From Thermotogota bacterium ADurb.Bin062 (lineage in GTDB: Bacteria > Thermotogota > Thermotogae > MWEM01), in assembly GCA_002071085.1 (NCBI GenBank), contig MWEM01000005.1:1-64000 (forward strand): a stretch of 64,000 nucleotides of DNA, written 5' to 3'. This document shows, one piece after another, positions 61,901 to 64,000 of this stretch; within the stretch, counting starts at the first letter, position 1, and every line of letters begins with the position of its first letter. The notes below the pieces were generated by a model. It was not told the DNA's origin, ran no database searches, and saw only the letters and a list, made by a program, of their open reading frames with translations. A program made the translations under genes and the position numbers.

Positions 61901-62838
61901 GGGGAGAAGCTGCGGAATTTGATAGTATTCTAACCAAGCCCATCTTCGAATCACAACTCGTCGACCTCTTCCGCGGCGTCTTGGGAGAAGAGACTGAAGA
62001 GCTGACGACGCTGGAAAAAGAGTTTTCTTCCGACGTCAAACTGGAAAGAGCGACGATTCGGAACAGATACAAAGTGTTGATCGTGGAGGATAACATCACG
62101 AATCAGGTGGTCGCAATGCGTATGTGTGAAAAGCTGGGTTTTAGAGTAGAAGCGGTTGCAAACGGAAGAGAGGCGCTGGAGGTCTTGAACACCGTCTCTT
62201 TCAATCTCGTCCTTATGGATTGTTTGATGCCGGTGATGGACGGTTTTGAAGCGACTCGTAAGATACGAGGCGGCTATACCGGAGAGGCCAACACGAGAAT
62301 TCCGATCATCGCGATGACGGCATACGCGCTAAAAGGCGATCGGGAGAAGTGTCTCGACGCGGGTATGGACGCGTATATTTCTAAACCCGTTCAATTATGG
62401 GAGTTGGCGAAGGTGATGGACGAGGTTCTGGGTCTGGAAGACTTGCCGATCGCCCGCGAATCTCTGAAGCAAGAAGTCGGAAATGCCCCCCCACCCGTCA
62501 TTGATTCAGCGGACTTCGCGGAGCGGTTAGGCGGGGATCCCGAAGCCGCTCAAGAATTGATCTCTGTGTATATGACCGATATCCCGAAACAACTCGCCGC
62601 GCTCCGAGAGGCTTTGGAACAAAAAGCGTATGACCCCGCGATACGCTTATCCCACCGGATTCACGGGGCCAGCCTGAACGTCAGCGCAAATCCGATGAGT
62701 GCTGCGGCGAAGGACCTGGAAAACGCGTTGCGTGAAAACAGGCTGGACGAGACCGCCGGACTCCTCGACAGGATGGAAAAAGCCCTCGAACAACTTCGAT
62801 TCCATTTTGACGCTGGGAACCAAGAGGAATCAACGTAG
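58993..62838 (+). CDS. Large hybrid sensor histidine kinase (Cache-like, PAS, HisKA, HATPase, REC, REC, Hpt)
   Basis: 1281 residues. TM1 at about 20-42, an outside sensor domain (about 45-305), TM2 at about 310-332, two PAS-type domains (about 350-470 and 475-600), a coiled linker, HisKA with His640 in [11 protein letters not shown], HATPase_c ([12 protein letters not shown] near 830), two receivers and a C-terminal Hpt domain (His1221). The second receiver has the phosphorylation site Asp1076 in [11 protein letters not shown]. In the first, LLDxxMP is replaced by LFASSMSP, so Ala931 stands where Asp should be. The phosphate path is thus probably His640 to Asp1076 to His1221, with the first receiver as a regulatory module. 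No cognate regulator is adjacent. Confidence 0.92.
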   Translation: MSRNSEKIGRNRQTHQRIALKNIILIIVLLVGILALGLFFCERGLSKWIDGEKRSVSEISDLKLQRLVDWSEARLKTRGLLFQGAALSNVLSEWLLKPNVPPSASLVDRLEAYSSARDIAALFILNSNKELLFNTNDDTIVWGEDTLKALDYCVARQEAQLSDFFVSDTGKVCQDHILPIFNDEDTDRQLYGFQILRVELTSLSPYLLRLEQERASLSLYFIARTDDGFRVIQLNREGGSVVNGEGTVYGDLRLEDIESALASDYTLVRKDRHGDIAFWSAKRIPDSEWYFFSKVTSYDFRNRVRRTYLPFLLHWGFVCVIVAALFIFINQKRETERLKQLEEQRRKADLLRLPRELMMKHANECYILTDDRFRILDANDVALSRYGYETKSMLGAPLDLLFTSRSEGTEIHPRLAGAQNGESVDALYVSKEGGISPVELNVRSIEVQGERYYAITAHDTLERKAAERLLRESEERFRSFFNNLAAGVVIHELAVDENGRPIDFSIVDINPQYERWMNVKKEDVVGKRVTQAFNIEKPPHLDAYLLEGNKGPTRPIIQYIPVANRTFEIYAIPLGKGGLATIFVDVTEREKAEKALKDFQAELSETNLKLRQSIKNAKEMATRAQAANVAKGSFLANLSHELRTPLNGVIGITGLLMETALTPEQQEYAQIIRSSGEVLLTLINQVLDYSKIEAEKLNLEIIPFNLRRLIEDTLDYLSFPAQKKNLEILVSIDSQVPDALEGDPGRLRQILSNLVDNAVKFTPFGEIWVRVECDEETDVDITLKFSIKDSGIGISKAQRELLFSPFVQLDSSTTRKYGGTGLGLAIAKHLTEMMDGKIGVDSDIGKGSTFWFTARFKKAEETVGSIRPSIPIFANVSAIVVDHNRSSRSHLKNLLERFKLRCFEAENGEEALEKMRKEYETGREIDLVLFASSMSPDDLQLVRRIKSQVEWRRTKVVLMRARKAEESLERGEAAEFDSILTKPIFESQLVDLFRGVLGEETEELTTLEKEFSSDVKLERATIRNRYKVLIVEDNITNQVVAMRMCEKLGFRVEAVANGREALEVLNTVSFNLVLMDCLMPVMDGFEATRKIRGGYTGEANTRIPIIAMTAYALKGDREKCLDAGMDAYISKPVQLWELAKVMDEVLGLEDLPIARESLKQEVGNAPPPVIDSADFAERLGGDPEAAQELISVYMTDIPKQLAALREALEQKAYDPAIRLSHRIHGASLNVSANPMSAAAKDLENALRENRLDETAGLLDRMEKALEQLRFHFDAGNQEEST

Positions 62839-62900
62839 CTCTTTTTGAAGCGTTGGGTTTCAGGTCGTCATTCTTCTTTACGCATAGAACACCAGACCTG

Positions 62901-63971
62901 TCATACGAGCACACCGGAACCGATGAGTATACCCTCCTCATCGTAGAGGGCGGCCGTTTGTCCGGGAGTGACGGCGAAGACCTCGTGTGCGAAGGACAAG
63001 CGATAGCGGTCGCCCCCAAGGCTCGTAACCCGGGTCAATTCCTCTTTGGCTTTTTTTCGGATCACACACCGGTACTCCCGATCCTCTAGTGGCACGTACC
63101 AAGTTGTATCGGAGATCGTCGCGGTTTCTTTCATTAAAAAATCGTAGGGGCCGACGTAAAGACGGTTTGCACCGGCATCGATCTCATATATGAAGAGTTT
63201 TTCGGACAGAGCGCGAGAGAAATGCATCTTCGTTCGTTGGCCTATCGTGTAGTTCTGGTAGCCGGTATGCGCGCCCACCCGCTTGCCTTGATGGTCATAG
63301 ATTTCTCCCGGGCTTTCCGGTATTCCTCTGGCAGCGAGAAACTTCTGATAGGAGTCTCCGGGAACGAAGCATATTTCCTGGCTGTCCTTTTTTTCAGAGA
63401 ACGTCAGTCCGAGCCTTTGGGCGATCACCCTCACTTCCCGTTTCTGGAGTGGCCCCAAGGGAAAGGTGAGCATCGGTAAAACCTCCTTGCGTATCGAAGA
63501 GAGAAAGTACGACTGGTCTTTCGAAGAATCCGCACCTTTTCTAAGGACGTGGGTCCGGTATTTCTCAGAGTATTCGCAGCGTATATAGTGACCCGTGCTC
63601 AGTTTATCCGCCCCGAGACGTTTTGCCAGCTCAAGCGCCCGTCCGAATTTGATGAGTCGGTTGCATCGGACGCACGGATTCGGCGTCAACCCACGTCGGT
63701 AGCCATTCAAAAAGTCCCGAATGATCTCCGCTTCGAATTCTTCGGTGATATCTAGGCATAGGAAGTCATCCAGTTCCAACTCTCGGGCGTGTTTTTCAGC
63801 TTCGGCTGCGGCCGAAGTCTTAAGAGCCTGGCCACCTTCTCCGCCGACCCGATCGCCCTCGGGATTTCCTTTGACCAAATGAAGGCCTAGAACCGTATGT
63901 CCGACCGCTTTCAATAGATGAGCCGCTATGGCGCTGTCGATCCCATCGCTTAAGAGTACAACGCATTTCAT
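62901..63971 (-). CDS. mnmA: tRNA-specific 2-thiouridylase MnmA
   Basis: 356 residues, ATG behind GGTGAAAAG. The ATP-loop is LLSDGIDSA where SGGVDSS is usual, so the second Gly is Asp. NPCVRCNRLIKFG holds the first catalytic cysteine, EICFVPGDSYQKF the second. GYQNYTIGQR is the expected tRNA-binding loop. It puts sulphur on U34 of Lys, Glu and Gln tRNAs. It converges on the kinase gene with 62 bases between. Confidence 0.9.
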   Translation of the reverse strand: MKCVVLLSDGIDSAIAAHLLKAVGHTVLGLHLVKGNPEGDRVGGEGGQALKTSAAAEAEKHARELELDDFLCLDITEEFEAEIIRDFLNGYRRGLTPNPCVRCNRLIKFGRALELAKRLGADKLSTGHYIRCEYSEKYRTHVLRKGADSSKDQSYFLSSIRKEVLPMLTFPLGPLQKREVRVIAQRLGLTFSEKKDSQEICFVPGDSYQKFLAARGIPESPGEIYDHQGKRVGAHTGYQNYTIGQRTKMHFSRALSEKLFIYEIDAGANRLYVGPYDFLMKETATISDTTWYVPLEDREYRCVIRKKAKEELTRVTSLGGDRYRLSFAHEVFAVTPGQTAALYDEEGILIGSGVLV

Positions 63972-64000
63972 CTTTTCACCCGTTTCTTCTTGATCATCGA

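Noticed and set aside
1-64000. tRNA or rRNA genes
   Set aside because: No cloverleaf with CCA-type acceptor or rRNA core motif was recognised by eye; a tRNA scan would settle it.

Overview
The window looks like a chromosomal segment of an anaerobic, flagellated, Gram-negative-type bacterium, most likely of the Thermotogota or a close relative. The evidence is a cheX gene directly upstream of an F-type ATP synthase operon (an order I recall from Thermotoga maritima), a c-subunit with a sodium-type two-carboxylate site, flavin-dependent thymidylate synthase (ThyX), SpoVS, DRTGG and CBS/ATPase signalling proteins, a maltose-type permease with a giant loop, and many ABC transporters. Base composition is near 50-55% GC. 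Start codons are often TTG or GTG behind strong GGAGG sites, and several promoters have extended -10 boxes (TGNTATAAT). The phylum assignment is an inference; no rRNA or tRNA gene was seen.

Layout. 1-1055: the N-terminal part of an IS4-superfamily (IS1634-like) transposase running off the left edge. 1495-3226: a chagasin-type protease inhibitor and an ornithine/lysine decarboxylase. 3249-3553: a MITE-like repeat, followed by a sigma-28 promoter and a small YjfB-like motility gene. 3947-17466: a long same-strand run with an aminotransferase, pncB, pdxS, comM, cheX, atpZ/I/B/E/F/H/A/G (no atpD or atpC), nth, acpS and two poorly known genes. 17543-23084: a sugar ABC permease pair, a Nudix hydrolase, an unknown protein and FliS. 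23127-25875 (minus): recN, nadK, yggT. 26025-28972: a B12/radical SAM protein, wecB and an alkyltransferase-like protein. 29084-30995 (minus): a ferritin-like protein and a probable outer-membrane barrel. 31333-32936: a MEMO-family protein and a membrane protein.

33057-38135 (minus): murB, a lipoprotein, a GH1 'glucosidase' lacking its nucleophile, a CBS-ATPase protein, a DRTGG protein and thyX. 38434-42411: two more copies of the MITE-like element, flanking a secreted protein and a MutY-MutT fusion. 42515-48179: a MATE pump and the glmU-prs-rplY-pth housekeeping cluster. 48344-50995: a lipoprotein, spoVS, and membrane proteins of the DUF1385 and DUF3307 types. 51102-57571: an unknown membrane protein and a complete BMP-type nucleoside ABC transporter. 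57640-62838: a sugar-binding protein and a large hybrid histidine kinase. 62901-63971 (minus): mnmA.

The most unusual points are: (i) a family of non-coding mobile elements with 11-bp flanking duplications and internal tandem repeats; (ii) a GH1 protein with the nucleophile Glu changed to Ala, as in engineered glycosynthases; (iii) a split ATP synthase operon with a two-carboxylate sodium motif; (iv) an about 500-residue insertion in a MalG-type permease; (v) a MutY-MutT fusion; (vi) a sigma-28 promoter on a YjfB-like gene; and (vii) a hybrid kinase whose first receiver domain has lost its phosphorylation site.
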